A stretch of DNA of 64,000 nt from Alkalicoccobacillus murimartini (GCF_030813245.1 NZ_JAUSUA010000004.1:1-64000); one strand, 5' to 3'; positions 48,937 through 58,028 are shown, numbered from the stretch's first letter. Notes: a model not told the origin generated them from the sequence alone. Numbers and translations: made by a program.

Positions 48937-49722
48937 TTATCCCTTAAACATTTGAACAAACATTTTACCGTAAGGGCCGCCATCAACAATACCAATTCCT
49001 ACATTTGTGTAATCAGCTTTAAGGATGTTTTCACGGTGACCTTGTGAATTCATTAGTGCTTGGTGTGCTGCTTCAACTGTTTGGTTCCCAGCAAGGTTTT
49101 CACCAGCTGTACGATATTCAATTCCGAACTGATCCATCATTTGAAATGGTGAACCATATGTTGGAGAATTGTGATCAAAATAGTTATTGTCGATCATATC
49201 TTGTGCTTTAACTCGTGCAACTTCAGCAAGCTCAGGATCTGCTTTTAGTGGTGCAAGTCCTTGTTGCTCACGCTCTTGATTCACTGAATCTAGCATTTGT
49301 TGCTCTTCTGCTGAGAATTCTGCTGATGCATCAGAATCGGCTTCTTCTGCTTGTGGTGCCTCTTCTTCAGGTTGAGCTTCTTCTTCAGCAGGCGCTTCAG
49401 CTTCAGGTGTTTCAGCAGGTTGCTCTTCAACTTGCTCTGGCTCTTCAACTACTTCAGCACCAGGCTCTTCTGCTGCTTGCTCAAAGTCATATTGATTAAT
49501 GAAATCAATGACCCATTGCCCGTCTTCGAAGTTAATATCTTGTGCGCCAGGGAAGTTAGCTAGGCAGTTAAATGCCTGTTGTGCATCCTGTGCATCAAAC
49601 TGAATTACGTAAGGACCTCCTACGTATGTATGATTGGAAGCTGCATCAGCTTGTCCAGAAAAACCAACTGCAGTAATAGCCGCTGCTGCAGCTGATGATA
49701 AAACGAATTTTTTGAAATTCAT
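48937..49722 (-). CDS. Secreted CAP-domain (SCP/PR1, YkwD-like) protein
   Basis: 261 residues. Signal peptide MNFKKFVLSSAAAAAITAVG...QADA with cleavage near residue 27. A short N-domain (NHTYVGGPYVIQFDAQ, AINFED) is followed by a very acidic Glu/Pro/Ala linker (about 78-135) and a C-terminal CAP domain: EEQQMLDSVNQEREQQGL, HNSPTYGSPFQMM, GENLAG and SQGHRENIL. Bacillus CAP proteins of this kind occur in spore coats or the envelope; their activity is unknown. The acid linker fits an alkaliphilic or halotolerant host. Confidence 0.9.
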   Translation of the reverse strand: MNFKKFVLSSAAAAAITAVGFSGQADAASNHTYVGGPYVIQFDAQDAQQAFNCLANFPGAQDINFEDGQWVIDFINQYDFEQAAEEPGAEVVEEPEQVEEQPAETPEAEAPAEEEAQPEEEAPQAEEADSDASAEFSAEEQQMLDSVNQEREQQGLAPLKADPELAEVARVKAQDMIDNNYFDHNSPTYGSPFQMMDQFGIEYRTAGENLAGNQTVEAAHQALMNSQGHRENILKADYTNVGIGIVDGGPYGKMFVQMFKG

Positions 49723-50080
49723 AATGAATTCCTCCTCGATGTGTATTTTGTTTCAACTACAATTTGCATCTTAGCATAGGATTTTTATATGGATCTATGG
49801 TAAAAGTTTCATCTATAGGAAGCTTACTAGATTCACTTTTATACGCTTCAGTGCGCCTGTGCCTAAGCATGATTGTAGATTACAGCTCTCATCAAAAAGG
49901 AAATATGTCAATTTCTCTCGAATCCTTAATATCTGTTACACAACTGTAAACAAAGGGATCTATGCCTGTGATACCAAGCTTTTTTGGCCAATTCACTTGT
50001 AATTGGTTAAAATTACTTGCTCTATTACACATGAAAGTTTGGTAATTTAGAAGGCAGATTCTATTCAGGAGGTTTTATCA
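49723..50080. other. Divergent promoter interval
   Basis: No gene is supported in these 358 bp. They should hold the promoters of the CAP gene (-) and the SleB-like gene (+). The one clear structure is a dyad GTAATT-6-AATTAC at 49999-50016, about 65 bp before the + gene's start. Confidence 0.5.
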
Positions 50081-50671
50081 TTGAAAAAGAAATTGTTAGC
50101 TAGTTTACTAGTGGTAGGACTGTTAACCTCGTTCACTCAGGTTGCAGATGCCGCGGGATCCACACATACTATTCAGAAGGGAGAAACTCTTTCTTCTATT
50201 AGTGACCAATACGCCATTCCGGCTGCAGCAATTAAGAGAAGTAATAACCTTTCTTCTGACTATGTTATTGCAGGAGACAAACTCGACATTCCTGCCTCTG
50301 TTTCTCAGGATGAAAAAGCACTTCTTGCTCGCCTGATTCATGCAGAAGCAAAAGGTGAGTCGTACGCTGGGAAAGTAGCTGTTGGTACCGTTGTTCTAAA
50401 TCGTGTAGACAGCTCAGAGTATCCAGATTCAGTGAACGATGTCATTTACGAGCGCAGTGCTTCTGGTCATTATGCATTCTCTCCGGTCCTTGATGGATCG
50501 ATCTCAAACAAGGCAGATAGCGAATCTGTTCGTGCAGCTGAAGAAGCACTTCAGTTCCGTGGACAAGGTCAAAATTCACTTTACTTCTATAACCCTGACA
50601 CAGCAACTAGCACTTGGGTTTCTACACGTGAACAAACGATCGTCATTGGCAACCATGTTTTCGCAAAATAA
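50081..50671 (+). CDS. Secreted LysM + SleB/CwlJ-type cell wall hydrolase
   Basis: 196 residues from TTG with AGGAGG. Signal peptide MKKKLLASLLVVGLLTSF...ADA; a LysM motif (HTIQKGETLSSISDQYAIP ... AGDKLDIP, about 28-70) and a Hydrolase_2 domain (LLARLIHAEAKGESYAGKVAV with the catalytic Glu in HAEAKGE, then GTVVLNRV and YNPDTA). This is the SleB/CwlJ family of cortex- or wall-lytic enzymes, YkvT-like in size. A strong terminator follows. Confidence 0.9.
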   Translation: MKKKLLASLLVVGLLTSFTQVADAAGSTHTIQKGETLSSISDQYAIPAAAIKRSNNLSSDYVIAGDKLDIPASVSQDEKALLARLIHAEAKGESYAGKVAVGTVVLNRVDSSEYPDSVNDVIYERSASGHYAFSPVLDGSISNKADSESVRAAEEALQFRGQGQNSLYFYNPDTATSTWVSTREQTIVIGNHVFAK

Positions 50672-50686
50672 ATAATAGTAGATTGT

Positions 50687-50719
50687 CCCGACCTCTTTTA
50701 TTAAAAAAGAGGTCTTTTT
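50687..50719 (+). terminator. Terminator of the LysM hydrolase gene
   Basis: GACCTCTTTT and AAAAGAGGTC with a 5-nt loop, followed by TTTTT. Confidence 0.9.
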
Positions 50720-50783
50720 ACTTAGCTTACAAGTTTGGTATATGGGAATACATAGTAACAAATGGATTGATCGGAGGCGTCTC

Positions 50784-51410
50784 ATGACTCGAATAACCCG
50801 TACCCCCTCATTACGTATGAACCGAGTTCTTCAACATCGTCTACAAAATGCTGTGAGTCCAAATTCAGTAGCAAAAATTGATCCGGTGGCACCAACAGCA
50901 CGAACGACAGAGGTTGTATCTAACGAATCAGCAAACTATCTCTATGATTTTGAAAGAAATAGTTGGGTCAGCCGGTTCAGACAAGTACTTAGGACATTCT
51001 ATCAAAAAGAACGACAGCTTTGGTTAGAACTACGGGCCAAAAAAAGAGGCATTCTTCAATTTGAGCGCTTTGTGGATGCTTGGAATGAGACAGCAACACA
51101 AATCATCAAACTTGAAAAACTCGGCTTGTCTTCACAAAGTGACTTGCGGGTATATCTTGATGAACAGAGTGAAACGCTTAATCAGGTAGGCGTTACTGTA
51201 GAAGAGTTATCACTTGTTCTTCATAAGCAAACCTTAATAAAAGCCGTAAATCTTGATAAAAACGTTCTTTCCGATCTACAAACCATCAAATATTCTTTAT
51301 ACGAGAACTATCACCATCTATTTTCAATCACAGTAGCAGAACAAGATCATTCACCATATGAGAGACAACCTGTTGACCTAAAAGGTCTGTTATTTGAACA
51401 ACATGGATAA
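50784..51410 (+). CDS. Helical protein of unknown function
   Basis: 208 residues from ATG 50784, 4 nt from GGAGGCG. A basic N-terminus (MTRITRTPSLRMNRVLQHRL) is followed by mostly alpha-helical sequence (SWVSRFRQVLRTFYQKERQLW, cited as WVSRFRQVLRTFYQK, and FERFVDAWNETATQII). No signal peptide or membrane span. No family recognised. Ends at a strong terminator; monocistronic. Confidence 0.7.
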   Translation: MTRITRTPSLRMNRVLQHRLQNAVSPNSVAKIDPVAPTARTTEVVSNESANYLYDFERNSWVSRFRQVLRTFYQKERQLWLELRAKKRGILQFERFVDAWNETATQIIKLEKLGLSSQSDLRVYLDEQSETLNQVGVTVEELSLVLHKQTLIKAVNLDKNVLSDLQTIKYSLYENYHHLFSITVAEQDHSPYERQPVDLKGLLFEQHG

Positions 51411-51417
51411 ACTAACT

Positions 51418-51452
51418 AAGACACAGCCGTGACCTACGGCTGTGTCTTTTGC
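51418..51452 (+). terminator. Terminator of the helical protein gene
   Basis: AAGACACAGCCGT and ACGGCTGTGTCTT with a 5-nt loop, then TT. Confidence 0.92.
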
Positions 51453-51490
51453 TACAATGAAAAGTGTCATTCTTGAAAGGAGCCCTTTAT

Positions 51491-54040
51491 ATGAAAATAC
51501 TTGCCTCTCATACCCAGATAGATTTTGATGGATTGGCTTCTTTAATTGGTGCTAAACTTATACATACTGATGCCATCATTGTACTTCCTTCACAGCAACA
51601 ACAAGGTGTTAAGCAAATCCTGTCTTTATACAGAGATTTCATTCACGTACACTCTATTGATCAGATTGAATGGAAGTCCGTATCAGACATCATTTTAGTA
51701 GATGCGTCTACTTTAGAACGATGTGGAATTCCAAAAGATCACTTGTCACCAGACCTTTCTATCACCGTCTATGATCATCATCGCCACAAACCAGATCCAT
51801 TAGCTACCACCGTTTTTCAAGAAGATGTTGGAGCGTGTGTGACGTTAATGATTGAACAGCTAGAACAAAATAATATTTCATTTAGCGCACCTGAGGCTAC
51901 TCTGATGGCTCTCGGATTATATAGTGATACAGGTTCTTTTCAACACAATCAAACAACTGAGCGCGATATTTTAGCTGCTGCTTTCCTACATAAAAATGGT
52001 ATGGAGCTTGAGATCATCAAACCTTTTTTAGAGGAACATCTAACAAATGAACAACAAAACTTGTCTCGACAACTGTCTGAAACATATGACGAATATGTCT
52101 TAGAGGGCATTAAAATTGCCGTTTGTCACTCAACATGTGAGTTCTTTGTTAATGGGCTCGCGACGATCACGGAGAAATTAATAAGTACCCTAGATTTTGA
52201 TGCAGTTATTGCTGTCGTACAAATGGGAGCCAACACATATGTGACTGGCAGGAGTCAATCTAATCGTCTGGATCTTCAAGCTTTAACCTCACAATTCGGG
52301 GGCGGTGGGCATAAGCAAGCAGCAGCCGCAACCATTAAAAACAATACAACAGAAAAAGTGTTAGAAATCATTAAAGCTAGCTTGCCTACATTTATTCAAC
52401 CTGCAGTAACTGCGGGGTTAATGATGTCATCGCCGGTTCATACCATAAATGAAGAAGCTACGATTGATGAAGCTGCTGAAGCTCTTATTCGTTATGGTCA
52501 CACAGGTATGCCTATTATTGATGACGCAGGAACCGTTACAGGTATGCTTTCAAGAAGAGACCTTGATAAAGCACAACGCCATGGATTAGGACATTCCCCT
52601 GTTCATGCGTATATGAGTAAAGAATTACTTTATCTCGATCAGGAAGCCACGCTTCGGGATATACAAGAGACCATGATGACGTATAACATCGGGAGAATTC
52701 CTATCCTCGATCAAGAAAATTTGGTGGGTATTGTGTCTCGATCAGATATCCTATCAATCATGCATAACGAAGAAAAACGAAAACAATTAGAAACCGACGC
52801 CGAACGGTTTGCCAATCAATCATTAGCAGGGGAACTCCCTCAACACTATACAAAAACAATCTATGAGCTCCTTGTTTTAATAGGAGAACGTGCCTGTAAA
52901 CTAGGCATGAACAGTTTTTTAGTGGGCGGTGGGGTGCGCGATTTATTACTGAAACGATCTAATGAGGATCTTGATATTGTTGTTGAAGGCGATGCCATTC
53001 AGTTTGCCGAAGAACTTGTTGAAGCATTTGGTGGGACCGTAAAGGCTCACCAGACGTTTGGAACGGCTATCTGGACTACAACAACAGCTATTAAAGTAGA
53101 TCTAGCAACAGCCCGCTCTGAACATTACGAACAGCCAGCACTTTTACCTGAGGTTTCTCCTTCAAGTATTAGAGAAGATCTATCAAGAAGAGATTTCACC
53201 ATTAATGCCATGGCCATAAGTTTACATCCTGAAACCTTTGGAGAACTACTTGATCATTTTCATGGTCAACGAGATTTAAAAAATGGCCAAATACGGATTT
53301 TACATCCGCTAAGTTTTATCGAAGATCCAACACGAATTTTTCGAGCGGTTCGATTTGCGCAACGATTTTCTTATCAAATTCACCCAGATACAAAAGCTTT
53401 AGCTCAAAATGCTGGAGCTTCGTTGCGAGGATTATCTTCGACCCGGGTGATGCACGAGCTTGACTTAATGCAATTAGAGGGGCAATTGGAAGACAGCTTA
53501 AAGTCATTAAATCAACTCCATGTGTGGAGCTCACTTTTGGGAGAGGACCCAAGCGAGAAACAGTGGCAGCATGTCGACCAGTTAGTCCAAAAACAAGTGG
53601 ACGAACCGTTTATTTTACTTGCCGCACTTTCCTATCAAGACAGAGGAGTATTTCTGGAACCCCTCAAAAAATATGCTGAATCCTCTAAAGATAGAGCGTT
53701 CCTACAAACCATATCAGAGACAGATATATTCGAGGAACCACAAGACCTCTCCTTAGGCGAATGGCATACAAAACTTCATTATATGCCAAGTAGAAGCATT
53801 CTTTTTATAGGGCTAACGCCAGAATTACCATTTGGTCCATCCATCATAGAATACGTTAAGCACCGAGATGCGATGCAACCACTCCTAAGCGGTCGAGACC
53901 TGTTGAACGAACTACAAATTGAACCTGGTCCAATTTATACAACACTTCTAACAACAGCATGTAGCCTCCAGCTAGATGGCAAACTACAAACAAAGAAGGA
54001 TGCCCTATCCTGGGCCAAGTCGTATCACGAAGAATCCTGA
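51491..54040 (+). CDS. DHH phosphoesterase-CBS-tRNA nucleotidyltransferase fusion (candidate A-adding enzyme)
   Basis: 849 residues from ATG 51491, 8 nt from GAAAGGAG. DHH/DHHA1 part (1-300): HTQIDFDGLAS, VDAST, YDHHRH, LGLYSDTGSF and GGGGHKQAAA, all intact. Two CBS domains (about 310-430). Class II tRNA nucleotidyltransferase (about 460-840): LVGGGVRDLLL, EDLDIVVEGD, RRDFTINAMAI and EDPTRIFRAVRFA. This fused form is the one I recall as the A-adding partner of a separate CC-adding enzyme in B. halodurans and B. clausii. The DHH part may have its own nuclease or phosphatase activity. Ends with a hairpin that overlaps the stop. Confidence 0.88.
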   Translation: MKILASHTQIDFDGLASLIGAKLIHTDAIIVLPSQQQQGVKQILSLYRDFIHVHSIDQIEWKSVSDIILVDASTLERCGIPKDHLSPDLSITVYDHHRHKPDPLATTVFQEDVGACVTLMIEQLEQNNISFSAPEATLMALGLYSDTGSFQHNQTTERDILAAAFLHKNGMELEIIKPFLEEHLTNEQQNLSRQLSETYDEYVLEGIKIAVCHSTCEFFVNGLATITEKLISTLDFDAVIAVVQMGANTYVTGRSQSNRLDLQALTSQFGGGGHKQAAAATIKNNTTEKVLEIIKASLPTFIQPAVTAGLMMSSPVHTINEEATIDEAAEALIRYGHTGMPIIDDAGTVTGMLSRRDLDKAQRHGLGHSPVHAYMSKELLYLDQEATLRDIQETMMTYNIGRIPILDQENLVGIVSRSDILSIMHNEEKRKQLETDAERFANQSLAGELPQHYTKTIYELLVLIGERACKLGMNSFLVGGGVRDLLLKRSNEDLDIVVEGDAIQFAEELVEAFGGTVKAHQTFGTAIWTTTTAIKVDLATARSEHYEQPALLPEVSPSSIREDLSRRDFTINAMAISLHPETFGELLDHFHGQRDLKNGQIRILHPLSFIEDPTRIFRAVRFAQRFSYQIHPDTKALAQNAGASLRGLSSTRVMHELDLMQLEGQLEDSLKSLNQLHVWSSLLGEDPSEKQWQHVDQLVQKQVDEPFILLAALSYQDRGVFLEPLKKYAESSKDRAFLQTISETDIFEEPQDLSLGEWHTKLHYMPSRSILFIGLTPELPFGPSIIEYVKHRDAMQPLLSGRDLLNELQIEPGPIYTTLLTTACSLQLDGKLQTKKDALSWAKSYHEES

Positions 54041-54066
54041 CAGCACGAGCTGTCAGGATTTTTCGT
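54034..54066 (+). terminator. Terminator of the nucleotidyltransferase gene
   Basis: TCCTGACAGC and GCTGTCAGGA with an ACGA loop, then TTTTT; the left arm includes the stop codon. Confidence 0.9.
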
Positions 54067-54127
54067 TCACGCGGAGGTTTGGTATTCGTAGTTCTGTAAT
54101 CGATGTCCTTTCTGAACATGGAGAAGT

Positions 54128-54476
54128 CGTTTTTCTACATGGAAGATCCGATCTCTACATGCGGGGGGCTCTTTCTACATGTAAGATCCACTTCTCTACA
54201 TGCGAGACGCTCTTTCTACATGCAAGATCCACTTCTCTACATGCAATGCGCTCTTTCTACATGCAAGATCCATTTCTCTACATGCAAGGCGCTCTTTCTA
54301 CTTGCAAGATCCACTTCTCTACATGCGAGCCGCTCTTTCTACATGCAAGATCCACTTCTCTACATGCGAGACGCTCTTTCTACATGCAAGATTCATTTCT
54401 CTAAACGCGAGACGCTCTCTTCACATGCAAGATCGACTTCTCTACATGCAAGGCGCTCTTTCTACATGCAAGATCC
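54128..54476. repeat. Array C, 41-bp tandem repeat built of two half-units
   Basis: Units start at 54128 (diverged), 54169, 54210, 54251, 54292, 54333, 54374, 54415 and 54456 (half unit), a strict 41-bp period. Each is a dimer of about 21 + 20 bp: CTCTTTCTACATGCAAGATCC and ACTTCTCTACATGCGAGACG share TCTACATGC. 41 is not a multiple of 3, and no coding signal is present although all frames stay open for long stretches. It lies between convergent genes, 60 bp past a terminator and 13 bp before the next stop. Confidence 0.93.
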
Positions 54477-54489
54477 GTTTTTTCCCTTT

Positions 54490-55527
54490 TTAACGAATTA
54501 AGTTAACCGTTCTCTCTTTTCCACTTTCTAGATTATATTCAAATAAACCAATCACTTGAGTTCCCATAAATGCACTTTCTTCTTTCATATATAAGATAGA
54601 TCGTCCATCCTTTCTTACAGTTGGCTGCAGTACAGTTTCTTTTAATCCTAGATGAGCACCTTCTTCTTGCGATTCTGTACTAAAATACATAAGATCGTAG
54701 ATGAAGTTTCCATCGTCTTCTAAGTTTGTAACCGCTTGATAAATAAGTTGTTCATCCGACAACCACATGACATCTGCAAGCATTATTTCCTCTTTTTGAT
54801 CCGTAATGACAGAAATCTTCTCTTCCTCAGAAAGTGAGATTTCATAGACACGATCGGTTGCTTCAAACATTGAGTCTACAGAACTATCGCTATAATCGTC
54901 TGCCATTAATACAAATGCTTTAGATTCTTCTTCATTTAGAACGAGAGAACCGATAGAATAAGTTGCAAGCTCCGTACGTTTTTTTAAATCAGATGTCTTT
55001 TCATCAAATGAATATAGGTCATACTGATTTGGTGGATCCTCTGAATCTCGGTCTGGCTCACTTATCGCTGCAGATGCAATGAGATAGAGTTCGCTCGTTT
55101 CTTGACCCACTTCAAGCTCTGTTATATCGCCAGTTACTCTAAGGAGCTCTCTCTGCTCTCTCGAGTTTGGATCAACCTCAATTAACATACTTTCTGTAAT
55201 GTTTTCAGCTTGAAATTCTTCTATAACATTAGCGTTTGTTTGAATGTAAGCAATTTTGCCATTCCCCATAAAAACAGGAGAACGAAGTCGTGTTCCTTCT
55301 TCAGCTTCTGTTATTTTTCTAGCTTCATAACCTGACTCTTTAAGATATAAGGCTTCTGTATCTCCTTCATCTACACTAAAAACTACTCTTTTATCCCGAT
55401 CCTGATCAAATTGGCCTGACAGTTTTGGTTTTGCATTTGAACTGATTACTTCCCCAGTAAAAAGCAATGTAGTAGTTAAACCAATAATTAAGCTAAATAT
55501 CAAGAACATCCATTTTTTATTATTCAT
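54490..55527 (-). CDS. Membrane-anchored propeller-like protein of a PadR operon
   Basis: 345 residues. One N-terminal span (WMFLIFSLIIGLTTTLLF) and an external, acidic, repeat-like domain with strand blocks of TolB/propeller type (KIAYIQTNANV, ELYLIASAAI, YDLYSFDEKT, AFVLMADD, QLIYQAVTNL, SILYMKEES). It lies 14 bp after the DUF1700-like gene, third gene of a padR-led operon. Family not named; a sensor or binding protein is inferred. Confidence 0.72.
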   Translation of the reverse strand: MNNKKWMFLIFSLIIGLTTTLLFTGEVISSNAKPKLSGQFDQDRDKRVVFSVDEGDTEALYLKESGYEARKITEAEEGTRLRSPVFMGNGKIAYIQTNANVIEEFQAENITESMLIEVDPNSREQRELLRVTGDITELEVGQETSELYLIASAAISEPDRDSEDPPNQYDLYSFDEKTSDLKKRTELATYSIGSLVLNEEESKAFVLMADDYSDSSVDSMFEATDRVYEISLSEEEKISVITDQKEEIMLADVMWLSDEQLIYQAVTNLEDDGNFIYDLMYFSTESQEEGAHLGLKETVLQPTVRKDGRSILYMKEESAFMGTQVIGLFEYNLESGKERTVNLIR

Positions 55528-55540
55528 CTTTTCCCTCCTG

Positions 55541-56440
55541 CTACCTCTCCGTTAAAAGATCATTTAGAAAATGAGCTATTCTAACTTCAAAACTTAATTC
55601 GATGTAAAAAAAGGAAAAAACAGAATACAAAACAAGGATAATTGAAAGACAGAGCGCAATGGAAACAGATAACATTCGATTCTTCTTAATAGAAATGTAT
55701 TGAATGACATACAAACCAATCCATATATAAACAGGAAATGCCATTCCTATCAGATATAGAAAAGAGGCACCGAAAATCAATCCACCAAAACCTAAAATAA
55801 TTGCCTTAGCAGATAGTACTAATCCAATAGGAATATTAATTAAGTGGATAAAAACTGTCCTTCCAACCCCAGGACCTGTCAAAGCGGTTAAAAATATTAT
55901 CCCAATATTCAAACAGGCAATTCCTATAAGTAACATTGGTAATAAATATTGACCGTCGTAGAATAAATTAATCGGTCCATATGAGTTATAAACCAAAACA
56001 GCTAAGTGAAAGATAAGAGCAGTATTTAGCCATCTTCTTCGGTTTACTCGGTACGTTGTATTCATCGCAAAAAATAATATGAGACTGTGACTAACAACTC
56101 CTAATCCTAGTTCAAAAGGTAATGTTAATTGTTCAGTAGCTAAAAAATAGACATACAAACCAACCGTAAATAAAAACCCTGCAATCGCCAGTACATACAA
56201 CAGTTCTCGCCGAAAAGGAAACATGGAGTGTTGGAGGTCATTACCAATCGTTGCCTCATCACCAAATTGTTTCTTCGCTTTCTCTGTCGCTTCTCTCAAG
56301 GTATCTCCCCTCTCGATATGTTCATCTCGAATCATCTTGACATGGTCAAGTAGTTCTTCATAGAGGTCCTCATAGTCATCTTTTGTGCAGTCGGTTTGTT
56401 TCACAATGGCTTGAACATAGCTCTCTAAATCATGGTTCAT
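55541..56440 (-). CDS. DUF1700/permease-prefix-type multispan membrane protein
   Basis: 299 residues from ATG 56440 (GGAGC 5 nt upstream). Residues 1-70 form a helical cytosolic domain (ESYVQAIVKQTDC, LLDHVKMIRDEHIERG, EKAKKQFGD), typical of the prefix domain beside PadR genes; then about eight hydrophobic helices to residue 290. It overlaps the padR stop by 11 nt, so translation is coupled. PadR-next-to-DUF1700 pairs are common; here the target is probably the membrane module itself. Confidence 0.82.
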   Translation of the reverse strand: MNHDLESYVQAIVKQTDCTKDDYEDLYEELLDHVKMIRDEHIERGDTLREATEKAKKQFGDEATIGNDLQHSMFPFRRELLYVLAIAGFLFTVGLYVYFLATEQLTLPFELGLGVVSHSLILFFAMNTTYRVNRRRWLNTALIFHLAVLVYNSYGPINLFYDGQYLLPMLLIGIACLNIGIIFLTALTGPGVGRTVFIHLINIPIGLVLSAKAIILGFGGLIFGASFLYLIGMAFPVYIWIGLYVIQYISIKKNRMLSVSIALCLSIILVLYSVFSFFYIELSFEVRIAHFLNDLLTER

Positions 56441-56762
56441 ACGAAGCTCCAGAATCAGTACGTTGAACAAGGGATTGCAAAAAAGCCCAGTCTTTTTTCT
56501 TCCGTGCTAGCTCTTTTGCTCCGTCATCAGTCATGCGATAGTACTTACGGCGACCATTATCGATTTCTTTCCAGTATGAAGAAATCCACACTTTTTTCTC
56601 CATCCGTTTAAGTGCAGGATACAAGGTTCCTTCACTCATTGAATAGGCTTCTTCACTTAGCTGTTTTAACCTTCTTACCATTTCATATCCATATAGATCC
56701 TCCTGTGCGATCAAACTTAATAGCAATAGATCGATACTGCCCTTCATCATTTCCTTATCCAT
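56430..56762 (-). CDS. PadR-family transcriptional regulator
   Basis: 110 residues from ATG 56762, 8 nt from AAAGGA. PadR winged helix: LLLLSLIAQEDLYGYEMVRRL (cited as LYGYEMVRRL), EGTLYPALKRMEKK and YYRMTDDGAKEL, with the conserved Tyr-Gly-Tyr. No C-terminal sensor beyond the usual helix. It leads the 56762-54490 operon, and a near-perfect inverted repeat lies 36 bp upstream. Confidence 0.93.
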   Translation of the reverse strand: MDKEMMKGSIDLLLLSLIAQEDLYGYEMVRRLKQLSEEAYSMSEGTLYPALKRMEKKVWISSYWKEIDNGRRKYYRMTDDGAKELARKKKDWAFLQSLVQRTDSGASYEP

Positions 56763-56797
56763 GAACAATTTCCTTTCTTTGGTTGATCTTATACCGA

Positions 56798-56829
56798 CAT
56801 TGTATTACTATGTACCTCGTAATGCAATG
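56798..56829. promoter_or_regulatory. Candidate PadR operator
   Basis: CATTGTATTAC and GTAATGCAATG are inverted copies (10 of 11 matching) separated by 10 bp, between the padR start and the divergent DUF3900-like gene. Likely binding site for the PadR protein, repressing both sides or only its own operon. Confidence 0.55.
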
Positions 56830-56908
56830 GTTAATTTCAATTGACGCTGTTTGCCTCTTCTCCTATACTAAAAACATTGCTTGAAACCGAATTAGAGGAG
56901 TATGTCCA

Positions 56909-57979
56909 ATGGATTTTGAAATACAGTTCTTATCTTTTTTTGTGATTACCGTAGAAGGTCGAGATGAACAATCAGATAAACGCTTTAAACATTTTAAGAC
57001 ATTAGATAAAAATGAATTTGAAAACAGTGAAATGAAGGATTTTCTTGACGGGGAACTCAAAAAAATCGTCAAACGAAAAGCCGATCATCACCCTAAATCT
57101 GAGCAAGTGCCAACAAAAATAGGTCATTTTGTCACGGAGCCTGGGCATCCATTGGATTCAAATCCTAACTATGCGTTACTTCATAAAACCCGTTTTGCTG
57201 AGAATAAAGATGATTTTAATAAAGCGAGTGAACAGCTCGTTCGCATCTACCTCAACACAAGTGCTGTGCGTGGCGGAGTATTCCTTGTTGCAACGGCTGT
57301 TCCAAGAAAGTATTTTGATGACTCCTTTGTGTTTATTATGAAATGTGATTTTGAACCTAAGGTTGCCTCTATCTCTGATGAATCTTCTCTTATTCAAAAA
57401 GTAGAGCACGCCATTACGACCAAAAATATGAAATCCATTCAATACCCCTATATGCCGGAAGAGGGTATGATTGAGCATACTGAGGTGAAGATTCATCAGG
57501 CTTCGCACGCCCGTTACTTTGAGGATTTTCTAAGCTATGTAGAGTATGGTGAATCAATGCCCGTTATAATGAAGACTCAGGTCATGAACATGGTTCAGGA
57601 GCATGTGTATGAAACGTATGAGGAACAAAGTGAGGAACGTCAAAAGTTTGAACATGAACTGGAGATTTGGGAAGGTAGTGAAAAAAGAGAGATTCAGGAG
57701 CGACTGGATACTCATCAGGTCATGGAAGCAGCGGCCCAAATTGTTGAGCATACACCTGAAGCTGAACTGAAAATGAAGCTTGGTGAAACCTCCATTAAAG
57801 GCATGCTTGCTGATTTTGGGGAGACTCTTCACTTAGGAAAAATAAATGGCCGCTATGTTTTATTAGTAGAAGCTGATTCGATTCAATTTGAAAAAGGGGT
57901 CTCTCCTATTGAATTTCATAAGCCAGATGACTTACACCAGATCATTGAAAAACTAAATAATAAACGCGTTGAGGAATAA
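56909..57979 (+). CDS. DUF3900-like cytoplasmic protein
   Basis: 356 residues, no signal peptide or membrane span. It opens MDFEIQFLSFFVITVEGRDE and has SAVRGGVFLVATAVPRKYFDD, YFEDFLSYVEYGESMPVIMK and LGKINGRYVLLVEADSIQFEK (each quoted in part). I recall DUF3900 as a Bacillus-specific family of this length; it also reminds me of nucleoid-associated YejK-type proteins. GAGGAG lies 11 nt before ATG. Divergent from padR and followed by a terminator. Confidence 0.65.
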   Translation: MDFEIQFLSFFVITVEGRDEQSDKRFKHFKTLDKNEFENSEMKDFLDGELKKIVKRKADHHPKSEQVPTKIGHFVTEPGHPLDSNPNYALLHKTRFAENKDDFNKASEQLVRIYLNTSAVRGGVFLVATAVPRKYFDDSFVFIMKCDFEPKVASISDESSLIQKVEHAITTKNMKSIQYPYMPEEGMIEHTEVKIHQASHARYFEDFLSYVEYGESMPVIMKTQVMNMVQEHVYETYEEQSEERQKFEHELEIWEGSEKREIQERLDTHQVMEAAAQIVEHTPEAELKMKLGETSIKGMLADFGETLHLGKINGRYVLLVEADSIQFEKGVSPIEFHKPDDLHQIIEKLNNKRVEE

Positions 57980-57988
57980 GTGTAAATA

Positions 57989-58028
57989 AAAAAGAGTCTT
58001 CCACTCGAACAGGAGACTCTTTTTTTAT
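57989..58028. terminator. Terminator between convergent DUF3900 and membrane protein genes
   Basis: AAAAAGAGTC and GACTCTTTTT around a 16-nt loop, with T-runs on both strands. Confidence 0.88.

Noticed and set aside
54128-54476. CRISPR array
   Set aside because: No constant repeat separated by unique spacers: the whole 41-bp unit is repeated. No cas gene is nearby.
54103-54501. Three overlapping + strand ORFs reading STCKIHFST-like repeats
   Set aside because: The 41-bp unit lacks stops in all three frames, so ORFs arise automatically. No ribosome site or start context fits, and the period is not a multiple of 3.
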